Counted from the first letter of the stretch, positions 25,968-34,482 are shown. The stretch: DNA of 64,000 nt from Oligoflexia bacterium (GCA_019694465.1 JAIBBV010000003.1:34611-98610); one strand, 5' to 3'. A program made the numbers and translations. The notes: a model not told the origin generated them from the letters alone.

Positions 25968-26414
25968 CTATCCCAAGAATACGTGCGTTACGCCTGGATT
26001 AAACATGTCTAGTTCGAACTTACGCACAGCTGGAATGGCTGAGAGCCTGGCATAAACTGCGTCCCGTACCCGCCCGGAGCCCAGGCCATGCACTATGTCG
26101 GTGCGATCCAGTCCAGCTAATATCGCTTGGTTGAGGTGCTGATCCAATGCTGCTATTGCCTCGTTTGTTGTTAGTCCATGCAAATCCAGAGATTGCAAGG
26201 ATTTTCGCTGCTGTGGCGAGAATTGGGGGAGTTGCACTGTGGGCGCAGTTTTTTTAGCTGGCGGAGTTTCCTGCGATGCTTCCAAATTGCTTAATGCGCA
26301 CTCGATGCCCATGTTTTCAAGTTGAATCTTGGCACGCTTGCCGCGAATGGCAGTAACTCTGCCAAGCTTGCCTAAAGATCGTATGCGAACGACGTCGCCA
26401 GCCTTGAAGGACAT
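25968..26414 (-). CDS. Stand-alone KOW-Smr domain protein (MutS2 C-terminus-like)
   Basis: I start at the ATG at 26414 (MSFKAGDVVRIRSLGKLG), 4 bases after the tyrS stop, since the upstream in-frame start at 26462 lies inside tyrS. Residues about 4-45 form a KOW/SH3-like strand set and about 75-148 an Smr domain (SLDLHGLTTNEAIAALDQHLNQA, then DIVHGLGSGRVRDAV, with the LDLHG and HGxGxG motifs). In MutS2 these two modules follow an ATPase core; here the core is missing, so this is a free Smr nuclease-like protein possibly acting on branched DNA or RNA. The catalytic-type motifs are intact. Confidence 0.85.
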   Translation of the reverse strand: MSFKAGDVVRIRSLGKLGRVTAIRGKRAKIQLENMGIECALSNLEASQETPPAKKTAPTVQLPQFSPQQRKSLQSLDLHGLTTNEAIAALDQHLNQAILAGLDRTDIVHGLGSGRVRDAVYARLSAIPAVRKFELDMFNPGVTHVFLG

Positions 26415-26418
26415 TAGC

Positions 26419-27678
26419 TTAGCTCGCCACGCGTAGCAGGTGATACTGTTTCTTGCCAGCACGTAGCACTAGCATTGAGGCATTAGAGTAGGGGGCTTTG
26501 GCCATGCTCAAGGTCGGGTCACTGATGCGGCCATTATTGATGTAGGCTCCTCCGCTGCTAATCAGGCGGCGCGCTTCCCCCTTGGACTGGGAGAGCTTCG
26601 TCTCAGCCAACAAGTCTACAACAGTCATGGCATTAAACTTCGCTCGTGCAAGCGTAGTTGATGGCACGTCGCTAAAAATTTCAGCGAGTTTAGTTTCTGG
26701 AATGCCATCTAGTGAGCCGCCAAAGAGGACTTGCGCGCAGCGCTTGGCGTCCTGGGTTGCTTCCTCTCCATGCACCAGGGTGCACACCGCATCGGCCAAG
26801 GCAATCTGCGCTTCGCGCTTTTCAGGTGCAGCTTTTGTGCGCTCCTCCAGAGCTAAAATTTCATCTTTGCTCTTAAATGTGAATATCCTAAGGAACTTTC
26901 CGACGCTGGCATCTTCAACGTTCAACCAGAATTGATGGAACTTGTATGGGCTGGTCATGCTGCCATCGAGCCATACCGCGCCACCTTCACTCTTTCCAAA
27001 TTTGCGACCCTGGTTATCGGTGATCAGAGGAATTGATAGGGCATAGGCCTCTCCTCCATTTTTACGGCGAATTAATTCAAGTCCAGCCGTAATATTGCCC
27101 CACTGATCCGATCCGCCCACCTGCAAACGACACTGTCGCTGCGTGAATAGGTGGTAAAAGTCAAACGCCTGCAAAAGCATGTAGCTAAATTCTGTGTAGG
27201 AAATCGAATCGGTTTCAACGCGACTCTTAACAAACTCCTTGGCAAGCATGTAGTTGATGGTGAAGTGCTTGCCGACATCGCGAAGGAAATCCAGCACGCT
27301 GACTCCAGCGGTCCAGTCGTAGTTGTTAACAAAATCGGCGCTTAAGCCCGCACGCTTAAAAATTTCTAGCACCTTGGCGCTATGCTTACGAACATTTTCA
27401 TCGATTGTGGCTCGATCAAGCAGCTGACGCTCGGTCCTGCGACCGGATGGGTCGCCGATCGAGCCAGTTGAGCCCCCGAATAGCATAATTGGCTTGAGGC
27501 CGTGCTTAGCTAGGTGCAGCGACACTACAATTGGCACCAGATTTCCAATTTGAAGGCTAGGGGCGGTAGGGTCCATCCCCAGATAAAAAGCTGTACCGGC
27601 TGGAAGTTTCCGTAGTCCATCGGGGTCTGACATGTCCTGGATCAGTCCGCGCCATTCAAGTTCTTCTATGAAGGTCAT
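26419..27678 (-). CDS. tyrS: Tyrosyl-tRNA synthetase
   Basis: A 419-residue class I aminoacyl-tRNA synthetase. It has YLGMDPTAPSLQIGNLVP, in which the HIGH box reads QIGN (Gln43, Asn46), FGGSTGSIGDPSGR, QVGGSDQWGNITAGLEL (tyrosine site), KFGKSEGGAVWLD (KMSKS box as KFGKS) and an S4-like C-terminal RNA-binding domain (about 355-415, KGEARRLISSGGAYINNG). Full length. The replacement of both HIGH histidines is notable (see findings). It precedes the Smr gene with a 4-base gap and follows rfbA on the same strand by 6 bases, so the three are likely co-transcribed. Confidence 0.95.
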   Translation of the reverse strand: MTFIEELEWRGLIQDMSDPDGLRKLPAGTAFYLGMDPTAPSLQIGNLVPIVVSLHLAKHGLKPIMLFGGSTGSIGDPSGRRTERQLLDRATIDENVRKHSAKVLEIFKRAGLSADFVNNYDWTAGVSVLDFLRDVGKHFTINYMLAKEFVKSRVETDSISYTEFSYMLLQAFDFYHLFTQRQCRLQVGGSDQWGNITAGLELIRRKNGGEAYALSIPLITDNQGRKFGKSEGGAVWLDGSMTSPYKFHQFWLNVEDASVGKFLRIFTFKSKDEILALEERTKAAPEKREAQIALADAVCTLVHGEEATQDAKRCAQVLFGGSLDGIPETKLAEIFSDVPSTTLARAKFNAMTVVDLLAETKLSQSKGEARRLISSGGAYINNGRISDPTLSMAKAPYSNASMLVLRAGKKQYHLLRVAS

Positions 27679-27684
27679 ATTACC

Positions 27685-28557
27685 TCAGCGATTCTCGTTC
27701 AGCAGAGCTAGCAAGTATTGGCCGTAGCTATTCTTACTCATAGCCTGACCTAGTTCTTGAAGCTTACTCGCTTTGATATAGCCAAGTCGGTAGGCGATTT
27801 CCTCGATACATGCCACCATCTGGCCTTGGCGTTCCTCAATGGTTTGAATAAACATCGAGGCTTGCAACAGTGATTCGTAAGTTCCCGTGTCAAGCCAAGC
27901 TATGCCACGTCCAAATTTTTCAACGTTCAGCTTTCCTTGTTGTAAGTAAACTCGATTTACGTCGGTAATTTCAAGCTCTCCACGCGCTGATGGTTTCAGC
28001 TTGGCGGCGATATCAATTACCGCATTGTCGTAGAAGTACAGTCCCGTTACAGCCCAATTGGACTTTGGTTGTGTTGGCTTCTCTTCAATCGAATTGGGGC
28101 GCCCCTTTTCGTCAAAGGCCACAACCCCATAGCGTTCTGGATCTCTAACTACATAACCGAACACCGTGGCCCCGTTCTTGGCATCAGAGGCTCGTTTTAG
28201 GTGTTCGGTAAGTCCATGTCCGAAAAAGATGTTATCCCCAAGGCATAGAGCAACCCGATCTTGGCCAATGAAGTCCTTGCCAATTATGAAAGCTTGCGCC
28301 AGCCCTTCTGGGCGTGGCTGAACAGCGTAGTTAATATTGAGGCCAATAAAGCTGCCATCACCCAGTAGGCGCTTGAAGCCTTCTTGTTCATGGGGAGTGG
28401 TGATGATCAGAATATCCCGAATCCCTGACAGCATTAGGGTCGATAGGGGATAGTAAATCATGGGCTTACTGTAGATTGGCAGTAACTGCTTGGAGACAGA
28501 CCTTGTCACTGGATAGAGGCGAGTTCCTGAACCGCCTGCGAGAATTATTCCCTTCAT
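27685..28557 (-). CDS. rfbA: Glucose-1-phosphate thymidylyltransferase
   Basis: A 290-residue nucleotidyltransferase that makes dTDP-glucose from dTTP and glucose-1-phosphate, the first step to dTDP-rhamnose. Motifs: [33 protein letters not shown] (nucleotide loop and signature Lys), [10 protein letters not shown] (Mg-binding Asp), [19 protein letters not shown] and [11 protein letters not shown]. The size is that of the homotetrameric RfbA/RmlA type. The other rml genes are not in the window. It is placed between an uncharacterised gene and tyrS, all minus strand, so the cluster order is unusual for a surface-sugar gene. Confidence 0.95.
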   Translation of the reverse strand: MKGIILAGGSGTRLYPVTRSVSKQLLPIYSKPMIYYPLSTLMLSGIRDILIITTPHEQEGFKRLLGDGSFIGLNINYAVQPRPEGLAQAFIIGKDFIGQDRVALCLGDNIFFGHGLTEHLKRASDAKNGATVFGYVVRDPERYGVVAFDEKGRPNSIEEKPTQPKSNWAVTGLYFYDNAVIDIAAKLKPSARGELEITDVNRVYLQQGKLNVEKFGRGIAWLDTGTYESLLQASMFIQTIEERQGQMVACIEEIAYRLGYIKASKLQELGQAMSKNSYGQYLLALLNENR

Positions 28558-28578
28558 CTCGTAGTTCTCCTTTTGCTC

Positions 28579-30042
28579 TTAGCTGATCGCAGCCGTAGCG
28601 TGCAGAATTTCCACACTCTTAATGATGCGTGCGGCTGCTTCAGGTACGTCTTTCTCCCAGCCTGTCTCTCCTGCCAGTATTTTTTTAAGCACATCACGAG
28701 AGGAAATCTCTAGTACGTTTGGATTAAAATCTGTCAAAGCGCTTATGCATCCTAACGATTTTAGGTGTTGATAGAGGAACTTAAGCTTATCTGGCATCGG
28801 AACATTGTCGGCCGTGATGATTGCGTCTTGTTGCGCAGCTGGAAGATCTTCATATCCAGGCACCCCAGCTATGTAAGTGCGATACATATGCGCTGTCATC
28901 GGGTAGATGTAGAGCTTTGTGTTCAATTGGAACAGCTTACCCATCGATTCCAAAATTCCACCTTCCAGGTGCTGGTAATACTTTTCATTGAACATTTGCA
29001 GCAGACTGTTGATGCCCAACACTAGACCTAGAGTTTCTTTGCTATATTGGCGCAAATATAGCGCTAGTCGGTAATACTCAGGATAATTGGAGATTAATAC
29101 GTTATACCCAAGCGCCGAGAGTGTTTCAGCGCGAGCTACAAAGTCGACGTGCGCCAGGGCGCCAGTGGACAGTAGGTTGTTTAAGGTAATTTCTACGAGT
29201 ACCAGCGGCTCTTTTCCGGCATTGCATGGTTCGCTAGCAAAGCGGCGCTTGGCGCTCTCCAACATATCTACGTTTAGGTTGGTAATAGGACGGAAACTGC
29301 CTCGTTCTACTAATACGGGGCGCTTGTATAGTACCTCCGACGGTTGCAGGATTTCCCGTTTGGGGCCAAACATCACGGCGTTGGTGAGCGAGTTTTGCAC
29401 AAGCTTCAAGCTTAGTAGGCGGCTATCGAGATGTCTAAACTTTGGGCCGCTCCATTCAAGCATATCGACTTCAATGCGATCGGCGCTAAGTTCATCCAGC
29501 AAACTTTTAACGAAAGCCTCCTGATCGTTGTGCATGTAGAAAGCGCCATACATCAAGTTGACGCCAAATACTCCAAGCGCCTGCTGTTGAAGCAGATTCT
29601 CACGATCTTTCATGCGCACATGTAGCATGATGTCATGTGGAGGGCCGTTTGGCTCGAGTTGCATGCGCACACCCATCCAACCATGGCATTCATTGGTGCC
29701 CTTGAAGTTGCGCGCCGATACGGTATCGGCGAAAACAAAAAAGCGTGTCTCGTTTCCACGCGATGCCGCAAGGCGTTGAATTAGCAGTTCATACTCGTGA
29801 TCGAGCATGGCCAGTAAGCGCTTTTTAGAAACATATCGATCGCTCTTGCCGTAGATCTCATCACTGAACTTCATGTCGTAGGCCGACATGGTCTTAGCGA
29901 CGGTACCAGCTGCTCCACCTACACGAAAAAAATGACGCGCGACCTCTTGCCCAGCGCCGATTTCCGCAAAGGTACCATAAAGGGCCTTGTCTAGATTAAT
30001 AAGTAGGGCCTTGCGATCGGTTGTTAGTTCCTTTGCTTCCAT
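28579..30042 (-). CDS. Conserved protein of unknown function (about 487 residues)
   Basis: A 487-residue soluble-looking protein: N-terminal YGTFAEIGAGQEVARHFFRVG and TVAKTMSAYDMKFSDEIYG, then RYVSKKRLLAMLDHEYELL, RFFVFADTVSARNF, and a conserved CHGWMGVRMQ. I recognise this as a widespread family often called TonB-dependent receptor or nicotinate-nucleotide adenylyltransferase in databases, neither of which fits: there is no signal peptide, no beta-barrel pattern and no nucleotidyltransferase motif. The mid part has a MNDQEAF-like stretch (YMHNDQEAFVKSLLDELS). It is the first gene of the minus-strand group with rfbA and tyrS (22 bases before rfbA). Function unknown. Confidence 0.8.
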   Translation of the reverse strand: MEAKELTTDRKALLINLDKALYGTFAEIGAGQEVARHFFRVGGAAGTVAKTMSAYDMKFSDEIYGKSDRYVSKKRLLAMLDHEYELLIQRLAASRGNETRFFVFADTVSARNFKGTNECHGWMGVRMQLEPNGPPHDIMLHVRMKDRENLLQQQALGVFGVNLMYGAFYMHNDQEAFVKSLLDELSADRIEVDMLEWSGPKFRHLDSRLLSLKLVQNSLTNAVMFGPKREILQPSEVLYKRPVLVERGSFRPITNLNVDMLESAKRRFASEPCNAGKEPLVLVEITLNNLLSTGALAHVDFVARAETLSALGYNVLISNYPEYYRLALYLRQYSKETLGLVLGINSLLQMFNEKYYQHLEGGILESMGKLFQLNTKLYIYPMTAHMYRTYIAGVPGYEDLPAAQQDAIITADNVPMPDKLKFLYQHLKSLGCISALTDFNPNVLEISSRDVLKKILAGETGWEKDVPEAAARIIKSVEILHATAAIS

Positions 30043-30463
30043 GCCAACTCTTGAACGATAAAAAAGCCTGGTCTTAGAGCTCGATACTATGTTTGGGGCG
30101 TCCCAACTCCTAACTACCTGAGTATACGCCTATTTATGTATGCAGGAATAGGGGCGACTAGTCCGAAATCATGAGCCTCATCAGCCAGTTGATGGTAGTT
30201 TCGGCACTTGAATTTTGAAGGCACATGAGGCATATTTTGCGACTTAATAGCAGGCGCAAGAAGTAATGTCGCGTACTTCATGCGATACAGCAGCTATAAG
30301 ACGTAAGTTTATTGGCGGTGAATAACCCCTGCTTGCGTGATTTTTGGCCTATTGCGACCGCTATTTTGTATCCCCCTGGGGGGATGATTTTTTAACGATG
30401 GCTACCAAGCCCAACTTTCTGGATATACAGAGCGTCGGTCGGGAGCATTTAACGTAAGCACAT
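30043..30463. other. Long leader/intergenic region upstream of rpmG
   Basis: About 420 bases between divergent genes. It holds an intrinsic-terminator-like hairpin (30370-30393) with no open gene before it on the plus strand, so a small RNA or a leader of rpmG is possible. I see no tRNA. No promoter could be called with confidence. Confidence 0.5.
30370..30393 (+). terminator. Terminator-like hairpin with T-run, no preceding gene
   Basis: ATCCCCC (30370-30376) pairs with GGGGGAT (30379-30385), so the stem is compact with a 2-4 base loop, and GATTTTTT follows with six T at 30388-30393. It lies about 70 bases before the rpmG start. Confidence 0.6.
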
Positions 30464-30697
30464 ATGGCTAAGGCATCCAAAGAAACAATCTTTCTCGTAT
30501 CAAGTGCAAACAGCGGGTACTTCTACTCAAATCGCAAAAATAAGAAGAAGACCAAGGGCGAGAAAAAGCTCAGTTTGAAGAAGTATGATCCAAAGACCCG
30601 TAAGCATGTCTTGTTTGAAGACAAGAAGCTCTCCAAGGTGAAGGCTAAGAAGGCCGCTCCAGCCCCAACGGCTGAAGCTGCTAAGCCTGCAGCCTAA
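30464..30697 (+). CDS. rpmG: 50S ribosomal protein bL33 with Ala/Pro/Lys tail
   Basis: A 77-residue protein. The first ~55 residues match bL33: KETIFLVSSANSGYFYSNRKN, KLSLKKYDPKTRKHVLFEDKKL. It lacks the CxxC pairs, so it is the zinc-free form. The last ~20 residues are an Ala/Pro/Lys-rich tail (KVKAKKAAPAPTAEAAKPAA) that normal L33 does not have. The ATG at 30464 has no strong GGAGG but fits the family start. The next gene downstream is a P-type ATPase-like protein, not the usual secE/nusG. Confidence 0.9.
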   Translation: MAKASKETIFLVSSANSGYFYSNRKNKKKTKGEKKLSLKKYDPKTRKHVLFEDKKLSKVKAKKAAPAPTAEAAKPAA

Positions 30698-30817
30698 GGC
30701 GCGAAGCGGGGTAAATGCCTCGCCTTGTGTGAGATGGGTTGGCGGTAATGAGTTTGCTCTACCTGATCGCAGCCGTAATTTTTGCGGAAGTGGGCAGGTA
30801 GCTTAGCGGGAGTAGTT

Positions 30818-32869
30818 ATGGGGCTTCCCTCCGTCAACGCCGAAGTAGTTCCCGCGGGGGAATTCTCTGTCGCAAATGTCACTGCCAGCGAGTCTCAGCC
30901 AGACTCTCTCCCTAATCTAAATGATCGCCTTTTTGTAGCAGGTTTCGCTTCCGCAAATTTGCTGCTGATCCGCCTTATCCTTTGCGGAACAGATTTCCCG
31001 GTGGTGCATCCAGAGCTGCAGCGCTTATGGGGCATTAGTGCGCTGCTATTAGGTGCTTTGGCGTTTTTGTTTTGCTTTCCGCCAGTAGCAGTTCAGGCTT
31101 GGCAAGATATCCTGCGTGCAGGGTTCAGCTTGGCGTTAGCTAAAGCGATCATCCTTGTGCTTGCAGCAATAGCGACAGTTAACGCAGCATTTTTTGAGCC
31201 ATCCGCCTATCAGTCTCAGCTGCTGTTCGATGAATTGGCTTTGTTGTGTTTATTCTTGTCGATTGAAGAGTTTATTGCCGCAAAAATTGAGGCGGGGCTT
31301 GAAGTTGCCAAATCATTTGATGCAAAAAGATTTATTGCTCCTGTCTCTAAGCTAGAGCCGTACCCTGATCATGCCCCGGTAGAAACACAAACCACAGGCA
31401 GTGAGCTGAAGGTAGGCGGGCTGTTTAAGGCAAGTGTGGGGCTGCTCGTGCCCTGTGATGGCCTAATCATCGAGGGAATGGCTGAGGTTAGTGAAAGAAG
31501 GTTGAGCGGGGCGGCCATTACCAAGCTCAAGCATAAGGGCGATAAAATATTTGCTGGTTCTATAGTTCGGCGCGGTGAGCTTTTGTGTGAAGTCACTAAT
31601 GCTGCTTCTGATGCGTTGATTTCTAACTTCGTCGAAGTATTGGATCAACGTTTAGCAACAGAGGCGGACAGGAGCTTATTAGGCGAGACGTGGCAGACGC
31701 GGATCGGCGTGGCCATTATGTTTGTGAGTTTTTCTTCGGCCGCTTATGCCTATGGAGTAGGTTCTGGTATCACTCGTGCAGCGACAATTGCAGCTGAAGT
31801 GATGATGCTATGCCTACTAACACGCCTATCGCTGATAGATACAGCTCTGGCTCAAGTTATGCTGGTAAGAGCATTTTTCCGTGGCATGCTGTTGCGGGCA
31901 GCGCGCACTCTAAAGTCACTAGAGTCAGTTAAGAATTTCATTGTTGATGTTATCTCGCCGTTCCCGCATGAAGCGCTTTTTGTGCGCAGTTTTAGGATTA
32001 TCGATGAGCGTCTGGAGCGAGAAAAACTTATAAGCGTGATACTGAATTTGCTGGGAGCCTCAGACGAGCAGCGCGATGAGGCAATGGCAAAGTACCTGCT
32101 AAAGTTGGTGCCTCAACCTGAGCTGCATCGGATCGCTGATTTACGCACCTATGATGGGCGCGGCTTGAGCGGAGTGGTTGGCGGAGTTGACTTTACTATC
32201 GGAAGCGAAGCGTTCTTGATCGAACGGGGTGTTCAGCTTCAAATGAACGAGTTGGTTCTTCTGCAAGATAATGAGCAAGCCCTATATGTGGCGATGCGCG
32301 ACGAAGTGGTGGCGGCCTTTACGCTACGAAGTTCAGCTGTTGAAGATCCGCAGGGTTTGGGGCAGATGCTGAAGGGAAGAGGAGTACGTTTCATGGCCTG
32401 CTCAACTGAGCCTCTCGATAAGGTTGATCGGGCTGGCAAACTTTTGGGTCTTGAACTGAGTGACGTATTTGGGGAGCTCGCCCCTGAGCGTTATATTGAA
32501 AAGATGCGTGGGGCCGGGCTGAGTGCGCTCTTGATCGATCAGCAGACTAATCCAAGTTTAGCTGCGGAGAGCGCCGTGCGTTTTTCACTATTTGATCAGT
32601 TACGATGGGACTTGTCTCAAGGTGATGTGCTTTTGCTGCAGGACGATCTATCCAGCGTCGGTGAGGCCTTCCGGTTGAGGGATACTTATCGCCACGCCAG
32701 ATTGGGTATTCAGGCTATGGTCTGTTTAGCTGTGTTACTTGCAATATTAAGTGCAGCTTTGGGTCTAGCTTCCGCTGGCTTGGCGCTGGGCCTATTGCTT
32801 CTAGCTTTCGCTGGCGCCAGTTTTATCATTACAGCTTTGTCGCCTAATAGCGGCTATAGCTGCCCATAA
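30818..32869 (+). CDS. P-type (P1B-like) ATPase homologue lacking catalytic motifs
   Basis: A 683-residue membrane protein. I start at the ATG at 30818 with GGGAG 5 bases upstream; a longer TTG start lacks a ribosome site. The order follows a P1B ATPase: membrane segments (about 65-150), an actuator-like part (GGLFKASVGLLVPCDGLIIEGMAEV, then LSGAAITKLKHKGDKIFAG), further membrane segments, the P-domain start FIVDVISPFPHEALF, the N-domain YDGRGLSGVVGGVDFTIGSEAF, and the C-terminal P-domain FGELAPERYIEKM and LLIDQQTNPSLAAES, then two final membrane segments. The DKTGT motif is DVISP (Asp377 kept), TGE is lost and GDGxND is replaced. It therefore should not cycle ATP. Role unknown. Confidence 0.75.
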   Translation: MGLPSVNAEVVPAGEFSVANVTASESQPDSLPNLNDRLFVAGFASANLLLIRLILCGTDFPVVHPELQRLWGISALLLGALAFLFCFPPVAVQAWQDILRAGFSLALAKAIILVLAAIATVNAAFFEPSAYQSQLLFDELALLCLFLSIEEFIAAKIEAGLEVAKSFDAKRFIAPVSKLEPYPDHAPVETQTTGSELKVGGLFKASVGLLVPCDGLIIEGMAEVSERRLSGAAITKLKHKGDKIFAGSIVRRGELLCEVTNAASDALISNFVEVLDQRLATEADRSLLGETWQTRIGVAIMFVSFSSAAYAYGVGSGITRAATIAAEVMMLCLLTRLSLIDTALAQVMLVRAFFRGMLLRAARTLKSLESVKNFIVDVISPFPHEALFVRSFRIIDERLEREKLISVILNLLGASDEQRDEAMAKYLLKLVPQPELHRIADLRTYDGRGLSGVVGGVDFTIGSEAFLIERGVQLQMNELVLLQDNEQALYVAMRDEVVAAFTLRSSAVEDPQGLGQMLKGRGVRFMACSTEPLDKVDRAGKLLGLELSDVFGELAPERYIEKMRGAGLSALLIDQQTNPSLAAESAVRFSLFDQLRWDLSQGDVLLLQDDLSSVGEAFRLRDTYRHARLGIQAMVCLAVLLAILSAALGLASAGLALGLLLLAFAGASFIITALSPNSGYSCP

Positions 32870-33025
32870 GTGTTGTTCATTTGGTCCGACCCGATAAGGG
32901 TAAGGGCGATTAACTAAAATTATTGCCGCATTAGAACGTTCGTTCTCAGGGGTGGCGGATTTTTGACACGATTTCTACGCTCCCGCATCACAAGGTTAAG
33001 AACCTTGCTTGGGAGGAGTGCAGCA

Positions 33026-33376
33026 ATGGGAACTGGTGCTTTACGCTATGCAGAGGATGAAATCACTTGTGTCGTAGACGAGCTTGTCGATACACAGCGT
33101 GGATATGCGCGAGGGCCTGAGAGAGCTTTGTTGTCGGCTCTGCTTTTCGATGGAATCCAATCCTACATGAGCTACGTGCTCACACGTAATAAACCCAAAA
33201 TGTCACGCTTTGCGGAGGCCTATCATTGGGTAAGTAGCCATTCGCGCGACTATGTATTCTCCTTCGAGTGCGTGTGTGAAGCGCTCGGCATTGATGCTGA
33301 GTTCTTGCGAATTGGCCTTGCTAATGCCACGCATACTCAACGTGAGGCTTTGGCTAAGTCGCGCCGACACTACTGA
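33026..33376 (+). CDS. Small conserved protein, paralogue of the 34.5-34.8 kb gene
   Basis: A 116-residue protein; the ATG at 33026 has a strong GGGAGGAG site, preferred over the upstream TTG at 32963. It is mostly helical, with GPERALLSALLFDGIQSYMSY, AYHWVSSHSRDYVFSFECVC and CEALGIDAEFLRIGLAN. The same order (PEkrLLaAvLqraItdfvs, a Trp segment, FxFxxCEALxxDxxxLR) appears in the protein at 34483-34770, so the two are diverged paralogues. Function is unknown to me. It follows the P-type ATPase-like gene after about 155 bases. Confidence 0.65.
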   Translation: MGTGALRYAEDEITCVVDELVDTQRGYARGPERALLSALLFDGIQSYMSYVLTRNKPKMSRFAEAYHWVSSHSRDYVFSFECVCEALGIDAEFLRIGLANATHTQREALAKSRRHY

Positions 33377-33436
33377 GTATTTAAGCATTCGCCACTAGAA
33401 TTTACTGGGGTCAGGCCTGTGTGGGCGGGGAAGCCT

Positions 33437-33625
33437 TTATTCTTCAGCCGCACCTTTTGATGGCTGGTTTGAGGCCGGCAGCTCGTTGTGCACCGGGATG
33501 CGGTACTTCTCGCTGGCCCATGCGCCTAAGTCAAGCAGCCTGCATCTGTGTGAGCAGAACGGGAAAAACTTGTTTTCGCCTTGTGGTAGCGATGATTGGC
33601 AGGTGGGGCATCGCTTTTCTGACAT
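33437..33625 (-). CDS. yacG: YacG-like DNA gyrase inhibitor / zinc-binding protein
   Basis: I start at the ATG at 33625, giving a 62-residue protein; the earlier in-frame start at 33661 adds an unlikely leader. The sequence matches YacG: CPTCQSSLP with Cys6 and Cys9, FFPFCSHRCRLLDLGAWASEKYRIP with Cys24 and Cys28, the four-Cys zinc site and signature. E. coli YacG binds GyrB and blocks its DNA binding. It runs against the preceding gene on the plus strand and has an Ala/Pro/Glu-rich tail. Confidence 0.85.
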   Translation of the reverse strand: MSEKRCPTCQSSLPQGENKFFPFCSHRCRLLDLGAWASEKYRIPVHNELPASNQPSKGAAEE

Positions 33626-33765
33626 GTGACTATCTCTCTCGACTTGTTTCCTAGTGTGCAAAGTGCATCGCCGCTGCGTAGCTTCCCTAAGTTTGCCTGA
33701 ACTTGGCGAAAATCTGCAAGATCGTGCAGCTACACAGGAGTCAGGAGACGCTGTTGAGTCCGCCT

Positions 33766-34032
33766 CTATGGTTGGGCACTTTTGATTTTTACTTTTTCAA
33801 CTTTACAGGCCAGCTGCGCAAAAATCTGAAGCTGTTGCAGCGCAGAGTCCTTTTGAAGGTACTTTAGGTCGTTTGCATCGCCCGGTTCGATATAGAGAGT
33901 CTCTGCTTCAAAGTGGTATGAGGTGGCTCGCCTTAACCGGTCGAGTAGTCCAAGCTGGAGCTTTTCATCAAGCTCATGTAGGAGCTTGTTCCATAGTTCC
34001 GAGTTGTTTCCTCTTGTTACGAGGTCTCCCAT
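33766..34032 (-). CDS. Small protein with DnaA domain-I-like pattern
   Basis: An 88-residue protein with AGGAA about 8 bases before its ATG. The pattern LWNKLLHELDEKLQLGLLDRLRRATSYHF-type helix, then AETLYIEPGDANDLKYLQ, then ALQQLQIFAQLACKVEKVKI resembles the alpha-beta fold of the DnaA N-terminal domain (W/L-helix, then xLtLxvP strand, then helix and VEI strand). It could also be a tau-type DnaX C-terminal domain fragment. As a free domain it might bind DnaA or DnaB partners. Fold match is by pattern only. Confidence 0.5.
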   Translation of the reverse strand: MGDLVTRGNNSELWNKLLHELDEKLQLGLLDRLRRATSYHFEAETLYIEPGDANDLKYLQKDSALQQLQIFAQLACKVEKVKIKSAQP

Positions 34033-34406
34033 ACTTCGAATTCCTACACGGAAACAATGGGTTACGCAGACTGATTAAACCACTTACTATTATTATACCT
34101 TACTTTCTAAGATGCGGGTAGCCGCCGAATGGAAGCTAGAGCAGGCGCAAGGTCGGAGTAAGTTTGTTGGGCTGTAGCACTAGTGTCCGTTAACGGGAGG
34201 TCCCAAGTAGTATGCAATCCACAGGTGCTATCTACGTCCACTCTGTGGTCGATGCGTGCTCAGCGAATCGGGGGTGACAATAACTAATCACTCAAAAAAG
34301 CTGCACACGCCATCAGTGTTTGCCCCTCGCATCAGATTTGACAAAAATGTAGCGCTATAACCACCAGGCAAACCTTAGATTATTAACCCGCTGAACGGTT
34401 GCCAGT
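34033..34406. other. Intergenic region, no gene seen
   Basis: About 370 bases between the DnaA-domain-like gene start and the long hairpin at 34407. I see no gene. It contains ACTAGTGTCC at about 34181-34190, which recurs around 37846-37896. Confidence 0.35.
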
Positions 34407-34461
34407 AAACAAGGCCCCCAAAATGAGACGAATATGTCATCTCATTTTGGGGGCCTTGTTT
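34407..34461. terminator. Long perfect hairpin, likely bidirectional terminator
   Basis: Perfect 22-bp arms at 34407-34428 and 34440-34461 around an 11-base loop, with arm core AACAAGGCCCCCAAAATGAG. Both orientations end in a T-rich stretch (TTGTTT). It lies 22 bases beyond the 34483-34770 gene's stop, so it probably ends that minus-strand transcript. Confidence 0.85.
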
Positions 34462-34482
34462 AAATTTATGGGAAGTGCAGAT

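Noticed and set aside
30720..30820. Possible tRNA after rpmG (GC-rich hairpins)
   Set aside because: No GTTCGA-type T-loop, no acceptor stem pairing and no CCA; looks like spacer.
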